The translations under genes were made by a program, and so were the position numbers. The notes below the pieces were generated by a model. The model had not been told where the DNA came from, ran no database searches, and saw only the letters and a list, made by a program, of their open reading frames with translations. Shown piece after piece: positions 16,139 through 24,617 of a stretch of DNA of 64,000 bases (positions are counted from its first letter, which is position 1; every line of letters starts with the position of its first letter). This DNA is from Streptomyces sp. NBC_01498 (lineage in GTDB: Bacteria; Actinomycetota; Actinomycetes; Streptomycetales; Streptomycetaceae): positions 5,282,001 through 5,346,000 of the forward strand of contig NZ_CP109598.1 in assembly GCF_036327775.1 (NCBI RefSeq). Reading direction: 5' to 3'.

Positions 16139-17829
16139 CGGGGTCGCTCCTTGTCCGTGGCCCCGGCGGTGACCGTGGCGGTGCCGGCCGTGGCGGTGCT
16201 CGCCGTGACGGTGGGGGGAAGGGGAGCGACCACGGCGGGCAGCAGCCCCAGCAGCACCCCCGCGGCGGGCCAGAGCGGCAGGCCGGGTGCCACGAGCGGT
16301 ACGACGCCGGGGTGCAGGCCCGCCGGGTCGTGCACACCCGCCCGGATCGTCAGCACGGCGACGGCCGCGCCCGACCCCGCGACCAGCCAGGCCCGGACGC
16401 CCCACGGGTCGGGGCGGTAGCGCGTACGGACCGAACGGCGCCCGCCGAGACGCAGACCGGCCAGCGCGGCGACCAGCCCCAGGGCGAGGAGCGGCAGTCC
16501 GTACCCGGCGCCCTCGGCGGCGAGCAGCCCGTACGTACCGGCACAGACACCGAGCAGCCCGCCGAGGGTCAGCGCGGCGGTGGTGCGCCGGACGGCGGGC
16601 GGTACGGCGGCTGTCCGGCCGTACCCGCGCGCGTCCATCGACGCGGCGACGGCCACGGACCGCTCCAACGCGCCCTCCAGGACGGGCAGTCCGATCTGAA
16701 ACACCGCTCGCACCCCGCCGGCGGGACGGCCGCGCAGGCGGCGGGCGGTGCGCAGCCGCAGGACGTCGGCGACCATGTTCGGCGCGAAGGTCATGGCGAC
16801 GACGACGGCGACACCGGCCTCGTACAGCGCGCCCGGCAGGGACTTGAGGAGCCGGGCGGGGTTGGCGAGCGCGTTGGCCGCGCCCACGCAGATGAGGAGC
16901 GTGGCGAGCTTGGCGCCGTCGTACAGCGCGAACACCACCTGCTCGGCGGTCACCCGCCCCCCGACCCGGATGCCCTGCGCCCAGCCGGGCAGGGGGAGTT
17001 CGGGCAGGGTCACGAGCAGATGGGAGCCGGGGACCGGCGAGCCGAGGACGACGGAGAAGACGAGCCGCACGGCGACGACGGCGAGCCCGAGCTTGACGAA
17101 GGCCGCGTACGACCGGGCCCACGGCGCGTCGGTCCGCCGGGCGGCGACGACATACCCGGCGACTCCGACGAGCAGCCCGAGCAGCAGCGGATTGGTGGTC
17201 CGGGAGGCGGCGACGGCCAGCCCGAGGGCCCACACCCACCACGCCCCGGCATGCAGCGCGTTACTCCGACCGGCCTCGGGCGCCCACAGCCCGCCACCAC
17301 GCCGGGCGGGTGCCTGGCACGAACCCCGGCTCCGGGCCCAGCCCGGGAGGGAACGCCCCGCCGGGCCGGGTGGGGCGGTCGGCCCGTCGGCTCCGTCGTC
17401 GGGGTCCGGGGCCGTACCGGGCTCGGTGCGGTGGTCGTGCCGGCTGGGACGGCTTGTCGCTTCCGCGACGTCCGCTTCGTCGGCGCGGGCGCGTGGCGTG
17501 TCCGCCGGGCCGGGTGTGTGGGTTTCGGTGCGCGGGTCTGTCGGGCTGGACTGTCCGGCGGGCCCGTTGTCGGGGTCCGGGGTCGTGCCGGGCTCGGTGT
17601 GGTGGTCGTGCCGGCTGGGACGGCTTGTCGCTTCCGCGACGTCCGCTTCGTCGGCGCGGGCGCGTGGCGTGTCCATTTCGTTGCGCGCGTCGATTCCGTT
17701 GTCGGCGTCCGGGACCGAGCCCGGCTCGGTGCGGTGGTCGTGCCCGCCCGGACGGTCCGTCGCCCCCGCCGGGCCCGGCGTGCCCGCGCCGAGACACGGG
17801 ACCGTGCTGTCCGTACGCCGGCCCGGCAC
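16135..17829 (-). CDS. ECF transporter transmembrane protein EcfT with repeat-bearing N-terminal extension
   Basis: The conserved EcfT body starts near 17260 (ALHAGAWWVWALGLAVAASR) and includes the coupling-helix region (SMDARGYGRT, near 16625), which normally contacts the ATPases. A family-like start would give about 370 residues. Here the frame continues upstream through a hydrophilic Asp/Pro/Thr/His-rich extension with 57-residue repeats. Start candidates are the GTG at 17829 (used here, 564 residues) and the ATG at 17676 (MDTPRARADEAD); neither has a good ribosome site, so the start is uncertain. The stop overlaps the ATPase start. Confidence 0.8.
   Translation of the reverse strand: MPGRRTDSTVPCLGAGTPGPAGATDRPGGHDHRTEPGSVPDADNGIDARNEMDTPRARADEADVAEATSRPSRHDHHTEPGTTPDPDNGPAGQSSPTDPRTETHTPGPADTPRARADEADVAEATSRPSRHDHRTEPGTAPDPDDGADGPTAPPGPAGRSLPGWARSRGSCQAPARRGGGLWAPEAGRSNALHAGAWWVWALGLAVAASRTTNPLLLGLLVGVAGYVVAARRTDAPWARSYAAFVKLGLAVVAVRLVFSVVLGSPVPGSHLLVTLPELPLPGWAQGIRVGGRVTAEQVVFALYDGAKLATLLICVGAANALANPARLLKSLPGALYEAGVAVVVAMTFAPNMVADVLRLRTARRLRGRPAGGVRAVFQIGLPVLEGALERSVAVAASMDARGYGRTAAVPPAVRRTTAALTLGGLLGVCAGTYGLLAAEGAGYGLPLLALGLVAALAGLRLGGRRSVRTRYRPDPWGVRAWLVAGSGAAVAVLTIRAGVHDPAGLHPGVVPLVAPGLPLWPAAGVLLGLLPAVVAPLPPTVTASTATAGTATVTAGATDKERPR
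17398..17764 (-). repeat. Two 106-bp direct repeats plus a degenerate third in the EcfT extension
   Basis: 17398-17503 and 17569-17674 are nearly identical, with a 171-bp (57-codon) period that keeps the EcfT frame. A decayed third copy covers about 17702-17764. The encoded unit contains DTPRARADEADVAEATSRPS then RHDH.TEPGT.PDPD. Confidence 0.85.
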
Positions 17830-17890
17830 CCCGGCCCGTGCCGGGCCGTCCGGTGTCGGTCGGGGGGAGTGGGGCCCGTGCGGGGACGGG

Positions 17891-18610
17891 TCAGGCGCGG
17901 CGACGGCGGGCCTGCCAGGTGGCGGCCACCGCGAGGGCGAGGACCGCCGCGGCTCCGGTGAGGACGCCGGCCGACGGGGCACCGTCGGTCTCCTCGGACT
18001 TCCGTGAGGCGCCTGTAATGGACGGGGAGGGGGTCGGGGACGCGGCTCCGGTGTCCGCGACCTGTTCGCCGCAGCCCGACGCCGGGTAGCCCGTGATCCC
18101 GCACAGCAGTGCGTCGCCGTTGTAGCGCAGCGGTTTCGCCACCGCCGCCAGCGCGTCCGCGCTCGTCGCGTCCGTGTCCACCCGCGCGCACGCGGCACGC
18201 GGCGCCGGAGGAGTCTCGCCCTCCGGGGCGTCCGCGGCCGTACCGGCGTCGACCACCACCGCCACCCGCTTGCTGCCGGACCGCTCGGGCGTCGAACCGC
18301 AGACGGCCGCGAAGTCCGGTGCCTCGCGGGGCTTCGCCGCGTCCTGGCTGTCGGCGCTGACCGCGAAGCGGTAACCGTTCACCGCGCCGTCGGCGGGCCG
18401 GGCGAGGGCCGGGCCCTGGGTGGCGTACGCCCACGCCCTACCGTCGCCCTCCCAGAACGACCAGTAGCGGTAACCCGCCGCGTGCGCCGGCCCCGCGCCC
18501 GCCAGCACCAGCGCCAACAGGGCGGTGAACAGAGCCGGCACGGCGGTGAGCCGAGCCGGGGTGGTGACGGGCGCCACCGGACGCCGGGCGGATATGGCGG
18601 GGCGCCTCAT
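17891..18610 (-). CDS. SCO2322-family secreted, membrane-anchored protein
   Basis: 239 residues. A signal peptide (about residues 1-43, ending AGAGPAHAAGYRYWSFW) is followed by an extracytoplasmic domain with two Cys pairs, and the protein ends in a C-terminal membrane helix (VLTGAAAVLALAVAATW) plus ARRRRA. The sequence YRYWSFWEGDGRAWAYATQGPA is characteristic of the actinobacterial family named after S. coelicolor SCO2322, found beside ECF transporter genes. The ATG at 18610 overlaps the preceding stop (ATGA). It is probably a surface accessory of the uptake system; its activity is unknown. Confidence 0.85.
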   Translation of the reverse strand: MRRPAISARRPVAPVTTPARLTAVPALFTALLALVLAGAGPAHAAGYRYWSFWEGDGRAWAYATQGPALARPADGAVNGYRFAVSADSQDAAKPREAPDFAAVCGSTPERSGSKRVAVVVDAGTAADAPEGETPPAPRAACARVDTDATSADALAAVAKPLRYNGDALLCGITGYPASGCGEQVADTGAASPTPSPSITGASRKSEETDGAPSAGVLTGAAAVLALAVAATWQARRRRA

Positions 18611-19899
18611 GACCGGCGCCGCTTCGCCCGTACGACGAACAGCGTCCAGATCGCGAACGCGACGAACAGCCCGATGCCCATCGACCACAGATTCCCGGAC
18701 ATGCTGCTCCGCTCCGCCTTCTGGTCCGCCAGCACCTTCTGCTGCTCCGCCACGGTCAGCGGTTTCGGCCCGACCCACTCGGGCGTCGGCCCCGTCGCGT
18801 TCAGCGCCTTCACCAGGTCGGTGCCGGCGAAGTCACGGGGATCGGTGCCCGTCGTGTGCGCGGCGAGGATCAACTGCGCGTACGCGGCGGGGCCGTTCTC
18901 CTTCGCCCACCCGGCCGAGTTCTTCTCCAGCCACTTCATCGCCCCGGCCGCCTGCTTGCCGTACCCGGCGGTCGTCAGCGCCACGACGGCGTCGGCCGTG
19001 TTGCCGTGGTCCGGCAGTGGCGCGGAGTCCTCGGCGCCGGGCATCGGCGGCTGGTCGAGATGGCCCTTCCCGGCCAGCGCCTTCGCCAGATACCACGCGC
19101 CGTTGCGCGCCGCGCGCTCCGGCGTGAGCGGGTGCGCATCCTGGCAGACGGGCGCCGGGCCGGGCTCGACGCCCGTCGTGACCATGCGCTTGCCGATCCC
19201 GCCGAGCAGCGCGGCGGCCGTCGCGTCGGCGTTGGGCAGCAGCTTCCCGGCCGCGTCCGGCTGGTACGCGAACGCCCCGCCCCCCTCCGTCGCGTCGCAG
19301 GGGATCGCGAAGGAGGTCAGCGCCTGGTACGGGGACCTGCCCTCCGTCGACAGCCGCTTGCCCACCGGGGCGCCGCCCGCGGCCAGCGCTCCTATCACCA
19401 GGGCCGTGGAGTTGGCGTCGCTCGGGGCGCCGGGGCTGTAGCCCCAGCCGCCGTCCTTGTTCTGGACCGAGGCCAGCCAGCTCATGCCGTTGTTCATGGC
19501 GTCGGGGTGCGTGGTCAGGGCGGCCAGTATCTGCACGGCGGCGGCGGTCGAGTTGGAGTCCACCACGGTCTTCGCGTCGCACGGCTTCGTCCCGTCGCGG
19601 AACGCCGGGAAAGCGCCGCTGTCGCACTGCTGGCCGAGCAGCCAGCCGACGGCGGACTTCGCGGGCATGACGTTCGCGGCGCGCTGGGCCAGCATCGCGA
19701 GGGACTGCCGCCAGACGCCGTCGTACGTGGGGTCCGTGGTGCCGTACATCCCGGCCGGGACCTCGACCGGCGGCGCGGGCGGCGCCTGCTTTCCGGCCGG
19801 GGCGGCCGAGGCCGACGAGGGAACGGCGGCCACCCACAGGACGGCGAGTACGGAGCACGCGGCTGCGCTGCGCGCCACGCGGCGGCGAACGGTGATCAT
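18607..19899 (-). CDS. Secreted prenyltransferase/squalene-oxidase-repeat protein, candidate corrinoid-capture protein
   Basis: 430 residues. The signal peptide runs over about residues 1-31 (to SSASAAPAG). An alpha/alpha-toroid domain follows, with repeats such as NGMSWLASVQNKDGGWGY, then DANSTALVIGALAA and NTADAVVALTTAGYG. A C-terminal membrane anchor (GIGLFVAFAIWTLFVV) ends in KRRRS. The fold is shared by terpene cyclases and by the cobalamin carriers intrinsic factor/transcobalamin. It sits directly behind a cobalamin riboswitch and in front of ECF genes, so I infer extracellular B12 binding rather than prenyl chemistry. ATG 19899 has GGAGAGG ten bases upstream. Confidence 0.85.
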   Translation of the reverse strand: MITVRRRVARSAAACSVLAVLWVAAVPSSASAAPAGKQAPPAPPVEVPAGMYGTTDPTYDGVWRQSLAMLAQRAANVMPAKSAVGWLLGQQCDSGAFPAFRDGTKPCDAKTVVDSNSTAAAVQILAALTTHPDAMNNGMSWLASVQNKDGGWGYSPGAPSDANSTALVIGALAAGGAPVGKRLSTEGRSPYQALTSFAIPCDATEGGGAFAYQPDAAGKLLPNADATAAALLGGIGKRMVTTGVEPGPAPVCQDAHPLTPERAARNGAWYLAKALAGKGHLDQPPMPGAEDSAPLPDHGNTADAVVALTTAGYGKQAAGAMKWLEKNSAGWAKENGPAAYAQLILAAHTTGTDPRDFAGTDLVKALNATGPTPEWVGPKPLTVAEQQKVLADQKAERSSMSGNLWSMGIGLFVAFAIWTLFVVRAKRRRS

Positions 19900-19916
19900 G
19901 GCGGTGGAGCCTCTCC

Positions 19917-20060
19917 TGCGGAACACGGACACACGGAACACGGACACACGGACACGCGGAATACAGACAAACGGAACGCGGACGGACTCTTGGAATGCGG
20001 ACGGGCACACGGAACGCGGACAGTACGAACAGCGCGGACATCACAGACGGCACGGACATA
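19917..20060. repeat. Imperfect tandem ACACGGA-type repeats in the operon leader
   Basis: The stretch between the riboswitch and the first operon gene is built of variants of GGAACACGGACACAC and GGAACGCGGAC. No gene is supported in it. It lies in the untranslated leader, so it could affect spacing or structure downstream of the riboswitch. Confidence 0.6.
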
Positions 20061-20179
20061 CGGGACGCGCGCCGTCGCCGGCACCGGCGCACGCCGCCGA
20101 CACGTGTAGACGCGGGAACCGGGCAGGCGCTCGGGGGCACCGGGCTCCGGCTCCGTATGCCTCGACGGTGCCGGCCACC

Positions 20180-20335
20180 GGTGGATTCCGGTGGCGCGAG
20201 CCGGTCACGACCACGTCCGGGGTGTTCCGACTCGCCGCCGGTGAGGGCGGCTCACGGTTGCGGGTCAGTGCCGGATTCGCACCGGCTTCCCCCCGTACGG
20301 GCATGATGACGACGGGCTCACTCTACCGGCCCCCT
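20180..20335 (-). promoter_or_regulatory. Cobalamin (B12) riboswitch
   Basis: On the minus strand the leader contains the hallmark core GGGAAGCCGGTGCGAATCC, followed by GGCACTGACCCGCAACCGTG, and then the B12-box-like GGCGAGTCGGAACACC. These occur in the right order and spacing for the AdoCbl riboswitch aptamer. It stands about 280 bases upstream of the first ATG (19899) of the ECF operon. High cobalamin should switch the operon off; whether this acts on translation or termination is not readable. Exact aptamer ends are approximate. Confidence 0.92.
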
Positions 20336-20652
20336 TCCGAACGGTCGGGGGGCCACCGCCGGGCCCTCCGGGCCGGACGGCAGAGGCGTTCGTTGTCGAT
20401 CGCCCCCACCGCCGCTCGCCGCTCCGGCCCTGCCCACCGCCACCCGGTCCCGCAGCCGGAGGCGGGCGACAACTGACGTACCGTCACATCCCCTTGCCCG
20501 CCAAGGGCTCCGGTCAAGAGCGCCGGTCAAGGGTTCCGGCCGCGCCGTCAGGAGCCCGCCGTGGCGTGAATCACCCACCACCGCCCGTCGACGCGGCGCT
20601 ACCTGCCGGTAGATTCGAGATTCGCTGTGTTCCCCCGTACCCCGGCGGGAAC

Positions 20653-20682
20653 TTGTTCCGGATTGACGCGAGCGGTTACGCT
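20653..20682 (+). promoter_or_regulatory. Candidate housekeeping promoter for the GT4 gene
   Basis: TTGTTC (20653-20658) and TACGCT (20677-20682) are 18 bp apart, close to a Streptomyces HrdB-type promoter. They lie 35 bp upstream of the GTG start at 20717. The stretch 20340-20716 holds no gene. Confidence 0.4.
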
Positions 20683-20716
20683 CCGGCGAAAGTGAAGTGA
20701 GAAGTGAGGTCCGAGA

Positions 20717-22033
20717 GTGACCGCTGAGGCCATTGAGGCGGGTACCCCCTCGGGGCCCGCAGCCACCTCCGGCGCGGCGGACCGGCCGCTGCGGATCGCG
20801 CTCCTCACCTACAAGGGCAACCCCTTCTGCGGCGGCCAGGGCGTCTACGTACGCCATCTCTCACGCGAACTGGCCCGCCTCGGCCACCACGTCGAAGTCA
20901 TCGGCGCCCAGCCCTACCCCGTACTCGACGAGGGCGTCCCGCTCACCGAACTCGCCAGTCTCGACCTCTACCGGCAGCCCGACCCGTTCCGGACACCGGG
21001 ACGCGGCGAGTACCGCGACTGGATCGACGCCCTCGAAGTCGCCACCATGTGGACCGGCGGCTTTCCCGAGCCGCTGACCTTCTCCCTGCGCGCCCGCCGC
21101 CATCTGGCCGCCCGCCGGGGCGAGTTCGACGTCGTGCACGACAACCAGACGCTCGGGTACGGGCTCCTCGGCGACCTCGGCGCCCCGCTCGTCACCACCG
21201 TCCACCATCCCATCACCGTCGACCGGCGGTTGGAGCTGGACGCCGCCGACGGGCGCCTCGCGCGCTACTCCGTACGCCGCTGGTACGGCTTCACCCGGAT
21301 GCAGAAACGCGTCGCGTGCCGGCTGCCGTCCGTGATCACCGTCTCCGGCAGTTCGAAGCAGGAGATCACCGACCATCTCGGGGTGCGGCCCGAGCGCATC
21401 AGCGTCGTCCCCGTGGGCGCCGACACGGGGCTGTTCTCGCCGGACCCCGCCGTACCGGAGACACCGGGCCGGATCGTCACCACCTCCAGCGCCGACGTGC
21501 CGCTCAAGGGCCTCGTCCATCTCGTGGAGGCCCTCGCGAAGGTGCGTACGTCGCGTCCGGACGCGCATCTGGTCGTCGTCGGCAGACGCGCCGAGGACGG
21601 ACCGGTCCACCGGGCCATCGAGCGGCACGGGCTCGGCGACGCCGTCCGGTTCGTCAAGGGCATCTCCGACGCCGAACTGGTCGACCTCGTCCGTGGCGCG
21701 CAGATCGCCTGCGTGCCGTCCCTGTACGAGGGGTTCTCGCTGCCCGCCGCCGAGGCCATGGCCACCGGCACCCCGCTGGTCGCCACCACCGGCGGTGCGA
21801 TCCCCGAGGTCGCGGGGCCCGACGGGGAGACCTGTCTGGCCGTGCCGCCCGGTGACGCGGACGCGCTGGCCGGCGCGCTCAACAGGCTGCTCGACGACCG
21901 GGAGTTGCGCGAGCGGCTCGGCGCGGCGGGGCGCGAGCGGGTGCTGAGCCGGTTCACCTGGGCGCGGGCGGCCGAGGGCACCGCCGAGCTGTACCGCGCC
22001 GCTGTCGCCGCCCGCGCGGCGGCCCGCCGATGA
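20717..22033 (+). CDS. GT4-family glycosyltransferase
   Basis: 438 residues with the GT-B fold. The N-terminal domain begins with the acceptor-side glycine loop YKGNPFCGGQGVYVRHL. The C-terminal nucleotide-sugar domain has PVGADTGLFSP and the retaining-enzyme E-x7-E motif (PSLYEGFSLPAAEAMA). Cytoplasmic; donor and acceptor cannot be read. GTG 20717 is preceded by GAGGTCCGAGA. It heads a three-gene set with a methyltransferase and an alpha-toroid protein, divergent from the cobalamin operon. Confidence 0.92.
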   Translation: MTAEAIEAGTPSGPAATSGAADRPLRIALLTYKGNPFCGGQGVYVRHLSRELARLGHHVEVIGAQPYPVLDEGVPLTELASLDLYRQPDPFRTPGRGEYRDWIDALEVATMWTGGFPEPLTFSLRARRHLAARRGEFDVVHDNQTLGYGLLGDLGAPLVTTVHHPITVDRRLELDAADGRLARYSVRRWYGFTRMQKRVACRLPSVITVSGSSKQEITDHLGVRPERISVVPVGADTGLFSPDPAVPETPGRIVTTSSADVPLKGLVHLVEALAKVRTSRPDAHLVVVGRRAEDGPVHRAIERHGLGDAVRFVKGISDAELVDLVRGAQIACVPSLYEGFSLPAAEAMATGTPLVATTGGAIPEVAGPDGETCLAVPPGDADALAGALNRLLDDRELRERLGAAGRERVLSRFTWARAAEGTAELYRAAVAARAAARR

Positions 22034-22124
22034 GCCCCGCCCCGGCCCCCTGATCCCGTATCCCCGCTCCGCCCCTGCCCCCGCCCCCGCCCTCACCCCA
22101 CTCCGACCGCGAAAGCAGGAAACC

Positions 22125-22859
22125 GTGCTGACCGTGGACTTCTCCCGTTTCCCGCTCGCCGCAGGCGACCGGGTGCTCGATCTGGGGTGCGGCGCGGGCC
22201 GGCACGCCTTCGAGTGCTACCGGCGCGGCGCCCAGGTCGTGGCCCTCGACCGGAACGGAGCGGAGATACGCGAGGTCGCGGGCTGGTTCGCCGCCATGAA
22301 GGAGGCCGGTGAGGCGCCGCCCGGCGCCACCGCCACCGCGATGGAGGGGGATGCGCTCAACCTCCCCTTCCCCGACGCCTCCTTCGACGTCGTGATCATC
22401 TCCGAGGTCATGGAGCACATACCGGACGACAAGGGCGTGCTCGCCGAGATGGTCCGTGTCCTGCGGCCCGGCGGCCGGATCGCCGTGACCGTGCCCCGGT
22501 ACGGTCCCGAGAAGATCTGCTGGGCGCTCTCCGACGCGTACCACGAGGTCGAGGGCGGCCACATCCGTATCTACAGGGCCGACGAACTCCTCGGCCGGAT
22601 GCGGGAGGCCGGGCTCCGGCCGTACGGCACCCATCACGCGCACGCCCTGCACGCGCCGTACTGGTGGCTCAAGTGCGCCTTCGGCGTGGACAACGACCGG
22701 GTGCTGCCCGTCCGCGCGTACCACCGGATGCTCGTCTGGGACATCATGAAGAAGCCCTTCGCGACCCGCTTCACCGAGCGACTGCTCAACCCGGTGGTCG
22801 GCAAGAGCTTCGTCGCGTACGCCACCAAGCCGCACCTGCCGACGGCGGAGGGCAAGTGA
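22125..22859 (+). CDS. Class I SAM-dependent methyltransferase
   Basis: 244 residues. Motif I (VLDLGCGAGRHAFE) lies at about residue 19, the acidic motif II end is VVALDRNG, and motif IV is FDVVIISEVMEHIPD. This is the Methyltransf_11 type, as used on small molecules or lipid-linked glycans. The C-terminal part (ALHAPYWWLKCAFGVDN) is aromatic-rich and probably covers the substrate. ATG/GTG choice: GTG 22125 after GAAAGCAGGAAACC. The stop overlaps the next gene start (GTGA). The acceptor is unknown. Confidence 0.9.
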   Translation: MLTVDFSRFPLAAGDRVLDLGCGAGRHAFECYRRGAQVVALDRNGAEIREVAGWFAAMKEAGEAPPGATATAMEGDALNLPFPDASFDVVIISEVMEHIPDDKGVLAEMVRVLRPGGRIAVTVPRYGPEKICWALSDAYHEVEGGHIRIYRADELLGRMREAGLRPYGTHHAHALHAPYWWLKCAFGVDNDRVLPVRAYHRMLVWDIMKKPFATRFTERLLNPVVGKSFVAYATKPHLPTAEGK

Positions 22860-23950
22860 CCCTGCCCGGTCGCGGCCCGGACCGTACCGAACACCTCGTC
22901 CTGCCCGGTGTGCTGACGGTCGATCAGGCACGGGAGACCGTCGAGGGCATCCTCGCCCTCCAGCGCCCCGACGGCGCCATCCCCTGGTTTCGCGGTCACC
23001 ATCTCGACCCCTGGGACCACACCGAGGCCGCCATGGCGCTCGACGCGTCCGGCGAACACGAGGCGGCGGCGCGCGCCTACGACTGGCTCGCCCGGCACCA
23101 GAACACCGACGGGTCCTGGTACGCCGCCTACGACGACGGCGACGCGGGCCGCCCCACCGACCGGAGCCGCGAGAGCAACTTCTGCGCCTATCCGGCCGTC
23201 GGGATCTGGCACCACTATCTCGCCACGGGCGACGAGGCGTTCCTGGACCGGATGTGGCCCGTCGTCCACGCCGCCGTCGAGTTCGTCCTGGCCCTCCAGC
23301 GGCCCGGCGGGCAGATCGGCTGGAAGCGCGAGGCCGACGGCACCGCCGTGCACGACGCGCTGCTGACCGGCAGCTCCTCCGTGCACCAGGCGCTGCGCTG
23401 CGCGCTCGCCATCGCCGAGGAACGCGAAGAGGCGCAGCCGGACTGGGAGTTGGCGGCGGGCTCGCTCGCCCACGCGATACGGGAACACCCCGAACGGTTC
23501 CTCGACAAGGGCCGCTACTCGATGGACTGGTACTACCCCGTCCTCGGCGGCGCGATGACCGGGGCGCGGGCCAAGGCGCGGATCGAAAAGGACTGGGACC
23601 GCTTCGTCGTTCCCGGGCTCGGGGTGCGCTGTGTGCTGCCCAATCCCTGGGTCACCGGCGGGGAGAGCTGTGAACTCGCCCTGGCCCTGTGGGTGGCGGG
23701 CGAGTCGGACCGGGCACTGGAGGTGCTCCAGTCCATCGGGCATCTGCGCGCGAACGGCGGACTCTACTGGACGGGCTATGTCTTCGAGGGTGAAACGGCC
23801 TTCTGGCCCGAGGAGCTGACCAGCTGGACCGCCGGTTCACTGCTGCTGGCCGTGGCCGCTCTCGGGGGGGACGAGGCGACCACGGCGGTTTTCAGCGGGG
23901 AGAGGCTGCCGTCCGGACTGGAACCGGACTGCTGCGAACGGACGGGGTGA
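22856..23950 (+). CDS. Alpha/alpha-toroid protein (annotated as prenyltransferase; could be a glycoside hydrolase)
   Basis: 364 residues of repeated helix pairs: VEGILALQRPDGAIPWFRGHH, DPWDHTEAAMALDASGEHEAA and YDWLARHQNTDGSWYAAYDDGD, ending in EELTSWTAGSLLLAVAAL. The Gly-Ser-Trp QxxDGSW repeats fit the prenyltransferase/squalene-cyclase clan. The overall (alpha/alpha)6 pattern and acidic residues (DPWDHTE; PEELTSWTAG) also fit GH15-like glycosidases. The classical cyclase DxDD motif is not seen. No signal peptide. Start GTG 22856 overlaps the methyltransferase stop, showing coupling. Confidence 0.82.
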   Translation: MTLPGRGPDRTEHLVLPGVLTVDQARETVEGILALQRPDGAIPWFRGHHLDPWDHTEAAMALDASGEHEAAARAYDWLARHQNTDGSWYAAYDDGDAGRPTDRSRESNFCAYPAVGIWHHYLATGDEAFLDRMWPVVHAAVEFVLALQRPGGQIGWKREADGTAVHDALLTGSSSVHQALRCALAIAEEREEAQPDWELAAGSLAHAIREHPERFLDKGRYSMDWYYPVLGGAMTGARAKARIEKDWDRFVVPGLGVRCVLPNPWVTGGESCELALALWVAGESDRALEVLQSIGHLRANGGLYWTGYVFEGETAFWPEELTSWTAGSLLLAVAALGGDEATTAVFSGERLPSGLEPDCCERTG

Positions 23951-23963
23951 CAAAGGGACTTGA

Positions 23964-23979
23964 CGGGCCATCAGGCCCG
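23964..23979. terminator. Short bidirectional hairpin between convergent genes
   Basis: CGGGCC (23964-23969) and GGCCCG (23974-23979) pair perfectly around ATCA, which contains the stop codon of the minus-strand gene. It lies 13 bp after the plus-strand stop at 23950. A six-pair stem makes it a weak candidate. Confidence 0.4.
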
Positions 23980-24264
23980 GCGTATCCGACTCGCCAGAGC
24001 GTGACCGATGAACAGGTAGACCACGGCCGCCAGGCCGTACCCGCACACCACCCGTGCCCATGCCTCGTCGAAGGTGAACAGGTCGTAGGACCAGCTGGCG
24101 AGCCAGCGTGCCGCGTCCTGGATGAAGTTCACCAGGTCGTTGGCGCGGTTGGCGTCCAACAGGTACATCAAGATCCACAGGCCCAAGATGAAGGCCATGA
24201 CATCCGCGATCACCATGAGGATCGTGGCTGCTGCGCTGCTTCCACTGCGTGTACGTGAGGCCAT
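23971..24264 (-). CDS. Small two-helix membrane protein
   Basis: 97 residues with two membrane segments (ILMVIADVMAFILGLWILMYLL and VVCGYGLAAVVYLFIGHALA). Between them is an amphipathic stretch with conserved-looking Trp/Phe residues (FIQDAARWLASWSYDLFTFDEAWARVV). It ends ASRIRRA. The pattern is that of conserved Streptomyces membrane proteins of unknown function. The start ATG at 24264 gives a complete first helix. Confidence 0.75.
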   Translation of the reverse strand: MASRTRSGSSAAATILMVIADVMAFILGLWILMYLLDANRANDLVNFIQDAARWLASWSYDLFTFDEAWARVVCGYGLAAVVYLFIGHALASRIRRA

Positions 24265-24405
24265 GACGACCGTGTTGCCGCTCCGGCGCGCGCGAAACCC
24301 TTACTCGGCCCACACGCTCTGTCTGCTAGGCGGTGTGGCGGACAGGGCCCCCGCCGCGCCCGGTGTGTGAGGCGCGCCGAGCGCACGCCGGTGCACGCGA
24401 ACCGT

Positions 24406-24553
24406 CCCCGCATACGCGAACGGCCACGGTGCCTCCGGCGTGCGCGGTGCGGTGGGCGGCTGCCTCAGCACGACCCCGCCTACGCGAAGGGCCCGAAGGG
24501 ATCACCGAGGCCGGTTCGACGGCCGAAGCACGACCCCGCGTACGCGAACGGCC
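24406..24553. repeat. Three dispersed 20-bp direct repeats
   Basis: CCCCGCNTACGCGAASGGCC occurs at 24406-24425, 24474-24493 and 24534-24553, 68 and 60 bp apart. The last two extend upstream into AGCACGA. A more decayed copy lies at about 24389. The 24265-24617 gap holds only these and a hairpin; no gene is supported. Confidence 0.7.
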
Positions 24554-24579
24554 CCTGCCCGGGAAGGGCGAGGGGCCGT
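24548..24579 (-). terminator. Hairpin downstream of the DUF5336 gene
   Basis: ACGGCCCCT (24548-24556) pairs with AGGGGCCGT (24571-24579), with a partly self-complementary loop (GCCC...GGGC). It lies 39 bp beyond the minus-strand stop at 24618. Confidence 0.55.
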
Positions 24580-24617
24580 GGTGGTGCGTTGCTGATCGCG
24601 CGCCGGGAGGCGGGAGG

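Noticed and set aside
14411..17242. 943-residue open frame covering EcfA and the EcfT region
   Set aside because: Residues before VIRFEQVSV lie antiphase over EcfT and are Arg/Pro-rich; the GTGA overlap at 16135-16138 sets the real start.
22856..23950. Squalene-hopene cyclase assignment
   Set aside because: No DxDD acid motif and about half the usual length; kept as a toroid protein of unclear activity.
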